Of a DNA stretch of 64,000 nt, positions 10,745-21,536 are shown in pieces. The position numbers were made by a program, and so were the translations under genes. The notes under the pieces were generated by a model. It did not search any database. It was not told the DNA's origin and saw nothing but the letters and a program-made list of their open reading frames with translations. Source of the DNA: Takakia lepidozioides (Eukaryota; Streptophyta; Takakiopsida; Takakiales; Takakiaceae); assembly GCA_030704615.1 (NCBI GenBank), contig CM060732.1:24862001-24926000 (forward strand), given 5' to 3'. Each line of letters opens with the position of its first letter. Positions within the stretch are counted from its first letter, which is position 1.

Positions 10745-13700
10745 ATGGTTTCCTCTGAAGCGGAGTTCTTCTCAGACGAGAAACCAGTGCCGTTCTCCAA
10801 GGAAGCCCTTGACAATGGATTTGCAATTGTTCAGGAACATGTCTTGGCTACCCGGTTTGAGCTTCAGAATGGCTCCATTTTCTTGGAGAAAGAGGTGTAC
10901 GATTTGGATGGGAAGTTGTTGAAATACTCTTTCCAAAACCGTGATGAGACGGCTCATGTCAGCCAGATACAGAGTACTTGGAGAGCCTCGGCGAAAGTCC
11001 CTTGGATCATATATGACGCTCGGGACTGCTTGTTCAGTCGTTGAAGACAAGAGGGAGGTGGTGGTGAAAAAAGAACAGACGTTCTCCATTCCTATCGTTG
11101 AGCTTTCGGATTCGTCCGATGATGATATAAACGAAATTCCAAATGCAGTCCTTCCTACTGTAGTTGTGGAAGCGGATGAAGAAGAGATTTGTAGTGTCAT
11201 CCCAAAACTACGGGCGATGGGAGGAATGGCAGGTTTTAAAAGTGAGTTGCGAGGAATTGATTGGGAATCTTTGAAGCAGGTACCTGTGAAGTTCCTGCCA
11301 GAGACTTTTGATGGGGATATCCTATTCGAGCTGCCTCCTTCTCCACGAGTTGGAGGTATAACAAGCATGATGCACAGAATGGACAAAAAACACGACGAGC
11401 ACCCATGGTGCAAAACAAAAACATCCAATATTCAAAATGATGACAAGCTTGTTTTCAGGAGAACAGTTTGCAATGGACACCTTAGGTGTGATAATTTGAA
11501 TTGCAGACATTTTTTTCAGTCTGGGGTTCATAATCAAAGCGAGTGGGAGGGTCTCGCGGAAAATCCATTTAAGCCTGGGACTGCTCCTCCATCGGCAAAC
11601 ACTTTCGTTTGCAAATTCTGCAAACTTGTACCATCTTGCCTGGCGCTGTGCGGAACAAGAATGTACTATGTTGTCCACCGTTTGAAATTAATGACAAGAG
11701 CTTGTGTGCATTTCTATTTCCATAACCATCCTATCTCGAAGGGGGATTACAGGGAGAGTGTTGAGACAGTATCGAGGTTGATTAAACAGGAGTACGAGAG
11801 AAACCCATCCACAACAACATCTGCAATTGCTCTTGGCGCAAGCAAGTCCTTCTTGGAAAGCCATATTTTGAGTGAAGGGGATTCTGTGGGGACTAAACTT
11901 GACGGTGTAGCGTTGGACGTTGTCATGGATCATTTCTCCACTTTGAGTTCACCTAACATTCGGCATCAGATCAATGCATTGAGAATGGGTTCTGGGATCT
12001 GAGGCTACATAGACAACATTTTGGAATTGAAACGACTGAGCAAGTACGACTTTATCCAGGACAATGTTTTTCCAGGTCAAGGTGCCATCAAAGTATTTCT
12101 TTTCAAAATGTCGACTGCTGGGGAGGGCAGTGGGGTTAGCCTCGTGAAGCGGATGCAGAAGACTGGGGACCTGCATAATTATTTTCTTATGTTTGATCAT
12201 GTGAAACGAGTGAAAGATTGGACGACAATGGCTTGTCATGTCTACGATCTAGTGTACCAACGAGTTATGACAATTCCAGTTTGTGTCATGCAATCCAAGG
12301 ATACGGAATCCCAGAAGCTCATGTGGAATTCCCTGATACGTGTTATGGGATGTCATATGATGCTATCTCTAAATTTCGCTGGTTTCATGGCAGATAGTGC
12401 TCAGACGAATTTCAATGCAGTTCGAATTGTCTTCGGATCAGGCGACCCAAAAGTGCCAATGCCGGGAAGAAAGCGTACATGTCTATTCCATTGGACACAA
12501 TCTCTGGAGAAACATACAAAGTCGGACATCAAACCAGAGATGCAGACACAGCACCGTAAATTGTGCAAAGAGTACAAAGATGCTAGAACAATGAAGGAGA
12601 CAGACACTTTGTTCCAGACAATTCGTGTCTGGTGGTTCTCTTCTGGAGCTGCATCGCTTGAGAGTATGAGAGCATTGGAAGATTGGCTGGCGTTTTGACA
12701 CTTCCGGTACAGACAGTGGGGAGCAGCCATGACAATGGTGCGAGGTTTCTATTGCGTGCTTTATTCATACATTTACTTTCCAAATTTTGCTCTCCTTGCT
12801 TTCTTTATGTTGTTCCCTGTGCACTATTCTGAAGTGTGGTTCTCTTCTTTGCAGAACATGTCCATTGAGGAAATGGCGGACTTGCCATCTTGCAATTTGG
12901 CAGAGACTGTGCACAACGCATGGTTACAACATTCTGGGAAATGAGGTCGGGATTTGTATGTGGCAACAACAGATGATCTGATACGTGCCTTGCAACTACA
13001 AACCAGATACCGTGATTTCTTGCGAGGTGGGGTTGGTGGCAAGGGTCCGGACAAACTGGAGTTGTTGTTGCGTGCTACAAACAGATCTAGGGATCCAAGC
13101 AAGATAGCACGGGCGGTGAGCATGTATGCCCAGGGAACGCCACTTATTTCTAGAATTCCACATCTTGAAGGGGAGGAGAGATTCGGCTCCTGTAAGAGGA
13201 AATTGAACACCCCACCTGGTTCGGATTCCGATTCGCACAGGGCAGACCGTGATAACTTCTCGAAGCCTCATGTTCCCCTGCATGACAGATCCATTTCCGG
13301 AACCTCCATTCTGGAGGAACCTCCGACACGACGGCAGGCTCCAGCATCAAACAGTGCCATTGAAATGGTGCAGGAGAGAAACTACCCCCTTGATGTGCTG
13401 GAGTCCGCATGCCCCGACCACGTTTGACACATAGAACGCACAAGTGCAAGGTCTCGTGTGAAATGTACAGCGATCAGGGCAACTAATTTCGAGAAGTACA
13501 CTTCATCTATATCCAGAGGCAGTGTCCGGACTCCTGCTCCGACTTTCACGGGTTTGATGCGTCCATACGGCCAACTAGAAGCCAAGAACCACAAGTTCTG
13601 GTTTTGCGCAGACGATTGTGGTAGATGTGTGCATGGAACTGTGCGTCCTTCCGTGGTGATGAAGCCAACTCCTCCAACCGTTTGGCCCGTCAAGGTGGGA

Positions 13701-14204
13701 ACACATCTCACAAGTCAAGAGATTGCAATGCTGGAGGAGGCAGGCTTTTCCCTTGCGAGACAACCCCAACTGCATACATGTGCTTCTACTTCTGCGTCTT
13801 CTCGGGTCCCTCCGGCAAATCCTCACTTGTGGCCAACCAAACGAGATGGAAAGTTAATTCGGCGTTTCCCTCCAACCGCTGAACACTTCGGCAAAGTGAA
13901 GTCCGCAAGAATGCTCCAAGCTCGTGTTGCAAGCACCACGGAAGTGCCCGATCCAGGATATGGTCGGGTGTACACAATGATCACTTCGACATCTGCTGTT
14001 CATGACAGGGCTTACGACATCACGGTTTCCAATTTCCCCAATTGCACATGTCCTGATTTTGTGAATATGCTATCAACCAGTTTGGGCAAGAGATGTAAAT
14101 TCATACCCTGCAAACATTTGTATTTCAGAGAGGAAAAGGAGAGTGCAATTGCACCCAACTCAACTTTATTGAAATACTTGCTGAAAAGCTCGCTGAAATA
14201 CTGA
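10745..14204 (+). pseudogene. SWIM-type MULE-like transposase gene, decayed
   Basis: Transposases of this type are RNase H-fold enzymes with zinc-binding N-terminal and SWIM C-terminal domains. Reading starts MVSSEAEFF at 10745; the frame changes near 11035, after which an acidic linker (SDSSDDD) leads into a Cys/His region at 11470-11720 (CNGHLRCDNLNC, FVCKFCKLVPSC, HFYFHNHPI). The core at 12350-12560 has GFMADSAQTNFNAV followed by TCLFHWTQSLEKHTK, the D...C-H pattern of MULE-like enzymes. An intron is likely at about 12736-12854 (ttgcag acceptor). The SWIM finger (CTCPDF...CKH, CxCxnCxH) lies at 14044-14120. In-frame TGA codons at 12000, 12696, 12942 and 13425 interrupt an otherwise continuous frame, so this copy is inactive unless these are bypassed. 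The last codons run into a simple repeat. Confidence 0.7.
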
Positions 14205-14290
14205 AATACTTGCTAAAAAACTCGCTGAAATACTGAAATACTGAAAATCCTGATTGAAATATTGAAATACTGAAATAGATACTAAAATAG
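14165..14290. repeat. CTGAAATACTTG-type short repeat (left arm)
   Basis: The plus strand carries repeated tgaaatacttgctgaaa and gctcgctgaaatactg units. The reverse complement of the same units is found at 16055-16205, 1.8 kb away, making a pair of inverted simple-repeat blocks. The transposase stop codon at 14202-14204 falls within it. Confidence 0.75.
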
Positions 14291-14849
14291 AGTCCCAGGG
14301 AACGTTCCTAAGATTTTAAGCTGCACATCCACTTGTTGGATCAGAACACAGAAAACCTTGTCTAAATAATATGCATTGGCTTCATGACATCAACCATTGG
14401 GGACTACATACATAAGCCCTACCTCGTGCTCCAATCACTCGCAACTTCATGTATTCAGAGAGAATACCCTAGACAATGTAAAGTAAGATACAAGAGAGAG
14501 AGAGAGAGAATGTACTCATAAGACGTAATGAAGGGAAGCTTCAGTAACCTGGCAAGTCCAGACTATTTTGATGATGACAAAAGATGGACACTTGAGAAAT
14601 AAATGGAAGAGAATCGAACCGTTGCAGCACTTACAATGCAGTAAGGGGAGCCACCATGGCTCTCAGCATTGCAAACGCATACAAACGTTATGAGGTCGGG
14701 CTTCACCCCTTCCCCCTATCATTTGCTCATGGGTCTCTAAAGCCTCCATTTCGCGCTCCTGCTCTGCATACCCTGGAAGCATCGCACTCCACGACACCAC
14801 AACTTGTTCAGCAAGTTGACATGTTAGAATGACATCTGGTAATCTGACG
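14291..14849. other. Intergenic, no gene seen
   Basis: Holds a short (GA)n tract at about 14492-14508 and, at 14510-14530, tgtactcataagacg, a string also present at the 3' end of the LINE at 31290 and its remnant at 28425. Otherwise nothing recognisable. Confidence 0.4.
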
Positions 14850-15385
14850 GGCATTCACTTTTTTGCCTGGGTTGTCCCATCATTGACTGGGGTCAAAAAA
14901 GTATTCATTCCACAACTTCTCCTCAATTCTGTTGCCTGTTTTTGGATACTTTCCTGTTGTCACATTGGCAGTATATTGTCAAAGTCACTCCAAACTAGAT
15001 TCACTCAACCAGCTAACTTGAAGAATTCAACATGGAAATTTAGGCCGATTCTGATAACAGGGAAAAACAGGGTCAAATGTGTTAAAGAAGGTGTCTTCAT
15101 TACCAGTGCCTGATTTTATCAATTGTGTCGCTGCTGCTGTGGCTTCCAGTTGACCATCTACCCATGCAGGTTTCTTGTAGCGATTGATCCACAGGGATTC
15201 ATAGGTAATCTTGTGCTTGAAATCTGGCCCTCTTGGATGAATTGGGACCCACACTCTATCCCTTTATCTTCAGCTATCAATGCCTCTGCACAAATCATGC
15301 ATACATCATTGCCTTACTGCTAGCAGTTGACAATGACAGCCTAGATTTTTTCTAAGAAACACCCAAACCCTACTCAACGACGCAA
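14850..15385 (-). pseudogene. OSB-like gene fragment, inverted relative to the left copy
   Basis: On the minus strand the frame reads IHPRGPDFKHK, then SLWINRYKKPAWVDGQLEA at 15245-15140. After an intron-like stretch, KLWNEYFFDPSQ continues at about 14925-14880, where WWDN has become stop-WDN (TGG to TGA). This is the PDF motif of OSB proteins: aromatic-rich first half, then PDFKHK...LW...PxW. Nucleotide similarity to 2880-3360 runs over most of its length in inverted orientation. It is a gene fragment, not a complete gene. The two copies could be captured host sequence at the ends of the intervening cassette, or duplicates unrelated to it. Confidence 0.55.
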
Positions 15386-15387
15386 TG

Positions 15388-15510
15388 GCGTGAGCCTTGC
15401 GCGTGAGCGTGATATCAGCAGGCTGATATGGCGACAAATGTTGATGTGGCACTGCGCCGTCATCTGCCACGTCAGCATGAACATGCGCTGCATATAACCG
15501 AGGATGGTCC
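15388..15510. repeat. GC-rich boundary module (right)
   Basis: Begins ggcgtgagccttgcgcgtgagcg at 15391, matching the left module at 3412 in direct orientation. An 8-bp-arm palindrome follows (ATATCAGC agg CTGATAT), then a ccacgtca box and an atataa TATA-like string near 15494. Function unknown. Confidence 0.35.
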
Positions 15511-16054
15511 TATGACCGTGGGATTAATGCAGGGAATCCTTGGCTGAATACAATCAAGACTATCATGAGGCCTACAATTGTAGCATCCAACATTGTACAA
15601 TTACAAATGTTTGTTTCATTTTTACACTTACAAGGACGAGAAAATATCCTCACAAAGTGTGCGCCATAGAGGCTGCAACGGGAAGACCTTGCTCCCTCCC
15701 CAAACAACAATGAGAGTTAGGATCATCTTCAAAAGATGATTGAAGTGCATAACGACAGGAAGACATGTAGACTTCGAAAGGTGCAATGATGCATGTGCTT
15801 TTAAAAATTTCCACTCAGAGCTCACTCAGTATAGTTGGAAGGATAATGGAGGGATAAGGGACACCATATCATTGCACCGCCGACGATGTTGCAAACGAAT
15901 TGATTTGAATTGAATTTCCATGACAATGTTGTAAATTGCACATTTCATAGCATGGTCGTCCACATACCACATTGCATAGTTGATGCTACCTATGTGTTGT
16001 ATCCCGCTGCAATAGACGAAGTTGTCACGTTTGGGATCGCAAACCATCCTCTTC
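15511..16054. other. Intergenic, no gene seen
   Basis: Short unrelated frames only; no domain, repeat or RNA gene recognised. Confidence 0.4.
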
Positions 16055-16205
16055 TTTCAGCGAGTTTTTCAGCAAGTATTTCAGTATTTCAGCGAGTTTT
16101 TCAGCAAGTATTTCAGTTTTTCAGCAAGTATATTGATATTTCAGCCAGTTCTTCAACAAGTATTTTAATATTTCAATGAGTATTTCAACAAGCATTTCAA
16201 TATTT
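16055..16205. repeat. TTTCAGCAAGTA-type short repeat (right arm)
   Basis: Units of tttcagcaagtatttcag and gcgagtttttcagcaag repeat about eight times with growing degeneracy toward 16205. They are the reverse complement of the block at 14165-14290. Confidence 0.8.
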
Positions 16206-16295
16206 TAATAACTAGTAAATTGGAAGATCAGTTTTGTAATATCATACATCAATATTTAATTCACACATCAATAAAGTTGTGCCAGGACCTCTGTC

Positions 16296-16325
16296 CCCAA
16301 ATAAATAAATAAATAAATAAATATT
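16296..16325. repeat. (AAAT)n microsatellite
   Basis: About six aaat units. A separate (TA)n tract lies at 16616-16632. Confidence 0.9.
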
Positions 16326-16689
16326 TTTCCTCTTATGTAGAACATGTTTGACATATAATTCGAATATAAAGTAAACGGCCAACGCCCTTACAAAAAACAT
16401 AAAAATAAAATAAAATCGAATATGTCATATGCAATATGATATATTTCAATATAATATTTTTGGGGAAATTTTCAACTTAAAGAGTTGTAGGGTGGAGCCA
16501 TTACGCGACTAGCCGCTTGTTTCATAAAGAAATGATGTGTTTTTCACACTAAACTAACAAGAACATTTTCTGATGAAGTGCGACATGTAAGATGAATGTA
16601 ATCATTTAGTACCCTTATATATATATATATATGTACATATATAAATAGATAAATATAAGACGCCAACATAAGCTAGCCTAAATAAGAGC

Positions 16690-16735
16690 CTCTTCCCTTG
16701 CGGGTATTGCCCCTTTTGGGTGGGCTCTTTACCAG
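16690..16735 (-). repeat. Dispersed GGGCCCACCCC-type repeat, copy 1
   Basis: Read on the minus strand it gives gagcccacccaaaaggggca, matching the copies at 17395-17430 and 40855-40890 on the plus strand. Identity unknown; the copies mark a moderately repeated element. Confidence 0.5.
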
Positions 16736-16839
16736 ACCAGCCCCGTATCAGCTAGCGCCACTACCTAGCATATACCTTATTGGCCCGAAATTGTGTTTAC
16801 AATTAATCCTCTGGTCGATACCCTACCAGCCTGATCGGT

Positions 16840-17251
16840 GGTTGAAAATTTGGTACCTGATACCAGTAGTAGATCCATTTTGAGAGGAAAACCTAGGTAT
16901 GAGCATGGACGGCGCACGCGACATGATATGAATGTGGCTCTTTCAATAAGAGAAGTGGAAATCAGGTGTTGGTGTTTTGGTGGGGTTGTCGTGATTGATC
17001 CTCAACATGCTTGTTACTATCGCTCGATGATTTTTATCAAGTGCGCAAGTAATATCAAAATATAGCGAGTTTTTAACCAATATTAATAATTCCTTGGTAT
17101 CAGATACCAATAAAACACCACAGCAATAATGTATTGTTGATACCACCATGGTATTCAAATATCAGATTTTTCCCAATAATTGCGGTCGCGGTCGAACTTT
17201 ATACCAGTAGCAGTATGGTATGTTCAAAATACAATACCAGTCCAACATTGG
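16840..17251. mobile_element. hAT-like element end, family 2
   Basis: The right end ATACCAGTCCAACATTGG at 17234-17251 recurs at 48256-48273 and, with small changes, at 51338-51355. Inside there are many GGTAT/ATACC motifs (16850-17220), as expected for subterminal repeats. The inverted form TGTTGGACTGGTAT is compatible with a hAT terminal repeat. The left end was not located, so the left coordinate is approximate. Confidence 0.4.
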
Positions 17252-17394
17252 TGTGGAGTGGACTAGCGACCTTTTTGACCAAACATACTTCTACAAATCA
17301 GTGTGAATTCTGATCTGAGAATCTACTGCTAAGCGAACATGCATCCACAGTCCCACCGTGACTTGGGAAACATTTTTCCTTATTACATTGGCTC

Positions 17395-17430
17395 CTATAG
17401 GGCCCACCCCTCAAAGGGGGCCATAGGGAA
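17395..17430 (+). repeat. Dispersed GGGCCCACCCC-type repeat, copy 2
   Basis: tagggcccacccctcaaagg followed by a gggccatag string; related to 16690-16735 (inverted) and 40855-40890 (direct). Confidence 0.5.
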
Positions 17431-17579
17431 GGTGAAGCGGTTCTTTCGTGACGCCGTACCGGGGAGGGTTCTTCTCCTGTAAGATTTGAACCGAGCCGGC
17501 CAAAGCCGGAGTCTTCTGTCTCTCGGCACTTGCTATGTACGTCGGCCCTTTACCCACCGACCCTTCAGTAGATCCGGAA

Positions 17580-18505
17580 ATTGTTCTTCCACTTGCATCC
17601 CGCTAGGGTTACAAACCACCCATGCAATAATATTCCCCCACAAAATAAATTAACTTACAACTTTGGTAAAATTGGAGGGACCAGCGTCCTCGTACTCTTG
17701 CATTTTCGGCTCGAGGGCGGCGTTGCTTACCGTGCGGTACAACTCTCTTCCCAGTGCACAATGCCTTTTGCTTGCTGCTTATGTCGAATTTGGAGCAAAA
17801 CAAAACCATTCGGGACGCCGGTCCCTTCTTCCCCCAAAAAACCGTACTGAACCGAATCATTTGCCCGCCGTGCTCATCCCTCCCATGCCGTGTGATGCGC
17901 GACTAGACTTTTCTTCATACATGTTCATGCAGACAAGGCAGCGCGGAGCCATGCATTGCGCTTTGGAGCTGCAATTATGGTCGGTTCCGAGGCACCTTAC
18001 CCTCTCACCAACCATACTGGCAGCTGTGGGCCCACACCTGGGCTCCCGTTGTCTTAGAGGGGACGGGACCTACAGAAACGTGGATGCGAGGTACATTCAT
18101 CCAAAGCTCATTCCTACGTCGGGTCGCATTGCGGTGGTCGTTCGCCCAGCCCGTGGCGCCCACGCGGCGGCCGTACGTTGCCCGGGCGGAAACCGAGCCG
18201 GAGGCATGGGGAAACCCGAGGCAGCATGGGAGGGGCAGGTTCGGAGCCGAGGCGGGAAGGTGTTGCGCTGGCCAGCATCGGCGGCTAGGACCGCTGCGCT
18301 TGCACCACGCGGGCAGTGAGGTGCGGAGAGAGAGGACAGCGCTGAGTGAAGGCGTGAGCTCGTCCTTGTGTGCAGGCAGGAAGGAGGTTGTGAGAGAGGG
18401 AGAGAGAAGAGAGGAGGGGTGCGATGCGAGAGTAGGCCTGCGGAATGCGCGAGTCAACCGGGGATTTTCGAGAAGCTGGCATCGTGTAGTGGCGGGAGTA
18501 GAGCC
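17580..18505 (+). promoter_or_regulatory. Upstream and 5' leader region of the SnRK2 gene
   Basis: The last 500 bp become clearly GC-rich compared with neighbouring DNA, and a purine-rich leader (gagagagggagagagaagag, about 18390-18410) precedes the start codon at 18506. GC-rich open frames on both strands (17663-18319 plus, 18005-18697 minus) have no domain and are probably composition artefacts. Confidence 0.4.
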
Positions 18506-21500
18506 ATGGATATCCCGGGCATGCATGACATGGACCGATATGAGCTTGTGAGGGACATTGGGGCTGGGAATTTTGGAGTGGCCAGGTTGATGCGGGACCA
18601 GAAGACTCGCGAGCTTGTGGCCGTCAAGTATATCGAGCGTGGTGAGAAGGTATTGTGCGTCGCACTTCATCTGGGGATGTAATTGTGAGGTGGCCACCTT
18701 CTTCCAAGAGTGGAGAGTTGGTGTGGGTGTGGGTTGGTTCTTGGAATATGGAGCGCTTCTGTAGTGATGTGCTCAACCGGTTCAGATGGGGTTTGCTTTA
18801 GCGGTCTTTTGGTGTGAAGCGCGAGGCAGTGTTAGGTTTGGAAAGTTTGGTGTCTCTTCGGATGGCTGTTCAGCGTGGGGGAATTGTGTAGCAGGTAGAG
18901 GAGCAATGCAGTCGTAAGCCTGCTAATGATGTCCTGTCAAAGCTGTCGTCTCCATCTGTCCTCACTCGATTAGCTTGCCACACACACCCCATTGGAGGGG
19001 ACTGTGGCGTTGGGGCGATGTCCTTGATTGAAATTTTCACGAGACCTATGTTGGTGGTGGTATGGCCGCGTCAAACTGCGCATGTATTGGGGAGGATGAA
19101 AGTATCTAGTGCGTGAGTGAACGGGTCCTCAATCGATCTCCTATTGGGAAGTTTAAAGCAATTGGAACTGCACCTGACTACCATCATGCCATAGTAAACA
19201 GGCACTACAACGGTAGAGAGACCCGAGCCCTCAGACTAGATGATTGAAATGAAATAAAATGGGTTCCTGTCCTCAGCACACAGCACAGAAGGCCTGGTTT
19301 ATGCTGGTCTCACCTCGCAATGCCAGTTCAACTGTCAGGCGGTAGGAAGCAGTCGGTTTGGAACAGTGCCAGGATGGTTGATGTTGGTAGAGTTTGATGG
19401 ACATGATTTGTGACTGACAGATCGACGAGAATGTCCAGAGGGAGATTATCAACCATCGTTCACTTCGCCATCCTAATATTGTGCGATTTAAAGAGGCAAG
19501 TTTGTTTTATTTTTATTTTTTAAATATATATGTTTCCCTCTATATGTTTGCAATTGCTGTCTACTGTGCCACAAGGGATCTTTACTTTTGTAGGCCTCCA
19601 GAACTCGAGGACTGGAGGTTGTAAATCCCTGTGGCGGGTGTACACCTGTCTTTGCTGTCTATCTCAAACTGTTGTGCATCTAGGGAGACTTGTTGAACTG
19701 ATAGCAGAAATTCGTGCAGGTCATGCTGACCCCATCTCACCTGGCAATTGTAATGGAATATGCGGCGGGAGGGGAACTTTTTGAGCGAATCTGCAATGCA
19801 GGGCGCTTCAGTGAAGATGAGGTTAGCACTTGGTGTGTCAACTTTTTCTGGTTGCTGATATTGATGCCTTGGGTGTCAAATTAACGTCATCATAGTTTCA
19901 GTTTCCCAGCTGCTTTGAGTAGAAATTTGTTGTTGCTAAATGATGTCTGCGGTTATTGACGTGGTATCCTCGTTGGGTTTTGAACAGGCCAGATTTTTTT
20001 TCCAACAACTTATCTCTGGGGTCAGCTATTGCCATTCAATGGTATTTCTCTCTTGCACTCTCATGTTTGATAACTTGCAGTGCAATGAAGCGTAGCAGCT
20101 TGTCTTCGTACTGCAGTTGCTTGTAGATTATTCTACCTCTAATGGAAGGTGATTGTGTTCTGTGTTGTGTCACAGCAAATCTGTCATCGTGACCTCAAGC
20201 TAGAAAATACTCTACTTGACGGGAGTCCTGCTCCTCGCCTCAAAATTTGTGACTTCGGCTACTCAAAGGTGACTCTGTTGTTCAGGCTTGGCGGCAGTTG
20301 TTTGATGACATGTACGACTGTGGTTTGTTGAGGTGCAATATCATGGATAAGGATATGAGATTGACGAGGTGTTTGTTACATGTCGTTGCAGTCATCCCTG
20401 CTACATTCTCAACCCAAATCGACAGTTGGCACTCCGGCGTACATTGCTCCAGAGGTGTTGTCAAAGAAAGAGTATGACGGCAAGGTGAGCTTTGTCTTGA
20501 GTACCATCTGGGCTCCAATATGCAAGCCTGTATTCACGAATCTATGTTTACCCAGGCTCGATGACAGCTGTCAGAAGTGACCGTGTGTTGGATAGTGCCT
20601 CTCCTTGAGTGCCTCTGTTGGTTCTGAAGAGGCAAAAGTAAGTCAAAGGCATGAGTTGAGCTAGAATGCAGGGACACAGCATGTCTATTTGTTCGAGCGC
20701 TTAGGTCCACGCATTGAAGTGATTCTGGATGGTCGAAGTGGGCTGCAGATTGCTGACGTATGGTCCTGTGGAGTTACTCTTTACGTCATGCTGGTGGGAG
20801 CTTATCCATTCGAAGACCCAGATGACCCAAGGAATTTTCGGAAGACTATAGGGGTGAGGGTCTTTTGCATTCTGGCTGACATCTTTTCATATCGTTGATG
20901 GAGCAGAAGGACATTTTGTTGGGTCCTACAGAGTGCTGTGTGTGTTCATATTGGCAACTGTGGTGGCGATGTGTGCAGAGGATATTAAGTGTGCAATACT
21001 CCATCCCTGACTATGTACACATTTCTGCCGAGTGTCGTCACCTGCTCTCCCGCATATTCGTTGCCAATCCTGCCAAGGTAGACACTTGTCTCAGACGCTA
21101 AGCCTTGTGAGTTTCTTGGCAAATCTCTGGAACACTCGTAAAAGTAGGACTTATTCTGATCCTACAGGGATATAAGAGGGGCCTCAATGCTAGGGGGTGC
21201 ATTGGCAGATGGAAGGATGCTAACAACACTTGGGTGTGTGGGTGTGGGTAGCGCATTACTATTCCTGAAATACGGAATCACGAGTGGTTTCTACGGAATC
21301 TGCCAGCAGACTTGGTCGATGTGGCAGACCGAAGTTACGACTTTGAGGATCCCAACCATCCACCACAGAAAATAGAAGAAATCATGCGCATAATTGCGGA
21401 AGCAAGGGTGGCAGGGGCAGGCTCAGGGCTTGGGCAATATCTCGGCGATGCTGCGCTAGATGGCGATGACATGGACTTGGAAGGTGATGGGGACCCTGAT

Positions 21501-21536
21501 GTGGACAGTAGTGGGGAGTTTGTTTGTGCCATGTAA
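18506..21536 (+). CDS. SnRK2 protein kinase (OST1-like), nine exons
   Basis: SnRK2 kinases phosphorylate ABA- and osmotic-stress targets in cytosol and nucleus; subclass III members act below the PYL receptors and PP2C phosphatases. Exons: 18506-18649, 19421-19495, 19720-19821, 19988-20041, 20176-20268, 20392-20484, 20749-20853, 20979-21077 and 21252-21536, all in phase 0, giving 349 aa. This is the usual length. Visible in order: glycine loop [17 protein letters not shown], catalytic [14 protein letters not shown], activation segment [13 protein letters not shown] with the conserved serine, the SnRK2 box near [17 protein letters not shown], and an acidic ABA-box-like tail ending SGEFVCAM. 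The tail supports an OST1/subclass III-like assignment. Intron 2 starts with GC (AAAGAG then gcaagt), a GC-AG intron. No frameshift or stop was found. The [13 protein letters not shown] start fits the family. Confidence 0.95.

Noticed and set aside
10745-14204. In-frame TGA codons as selenocysteine or programmed readthrough
   Set aside because: Four TGA codons at unrelated positions plus a frameshift fit decay better, and land plants lack selenocysteine insertion.
17663-18697. Long GC-rich open frames upstream of the SnRK2 gene
   Set aside because: They overlap on both strands, have no recognisable domain and lie in the expected promoter and leader region.
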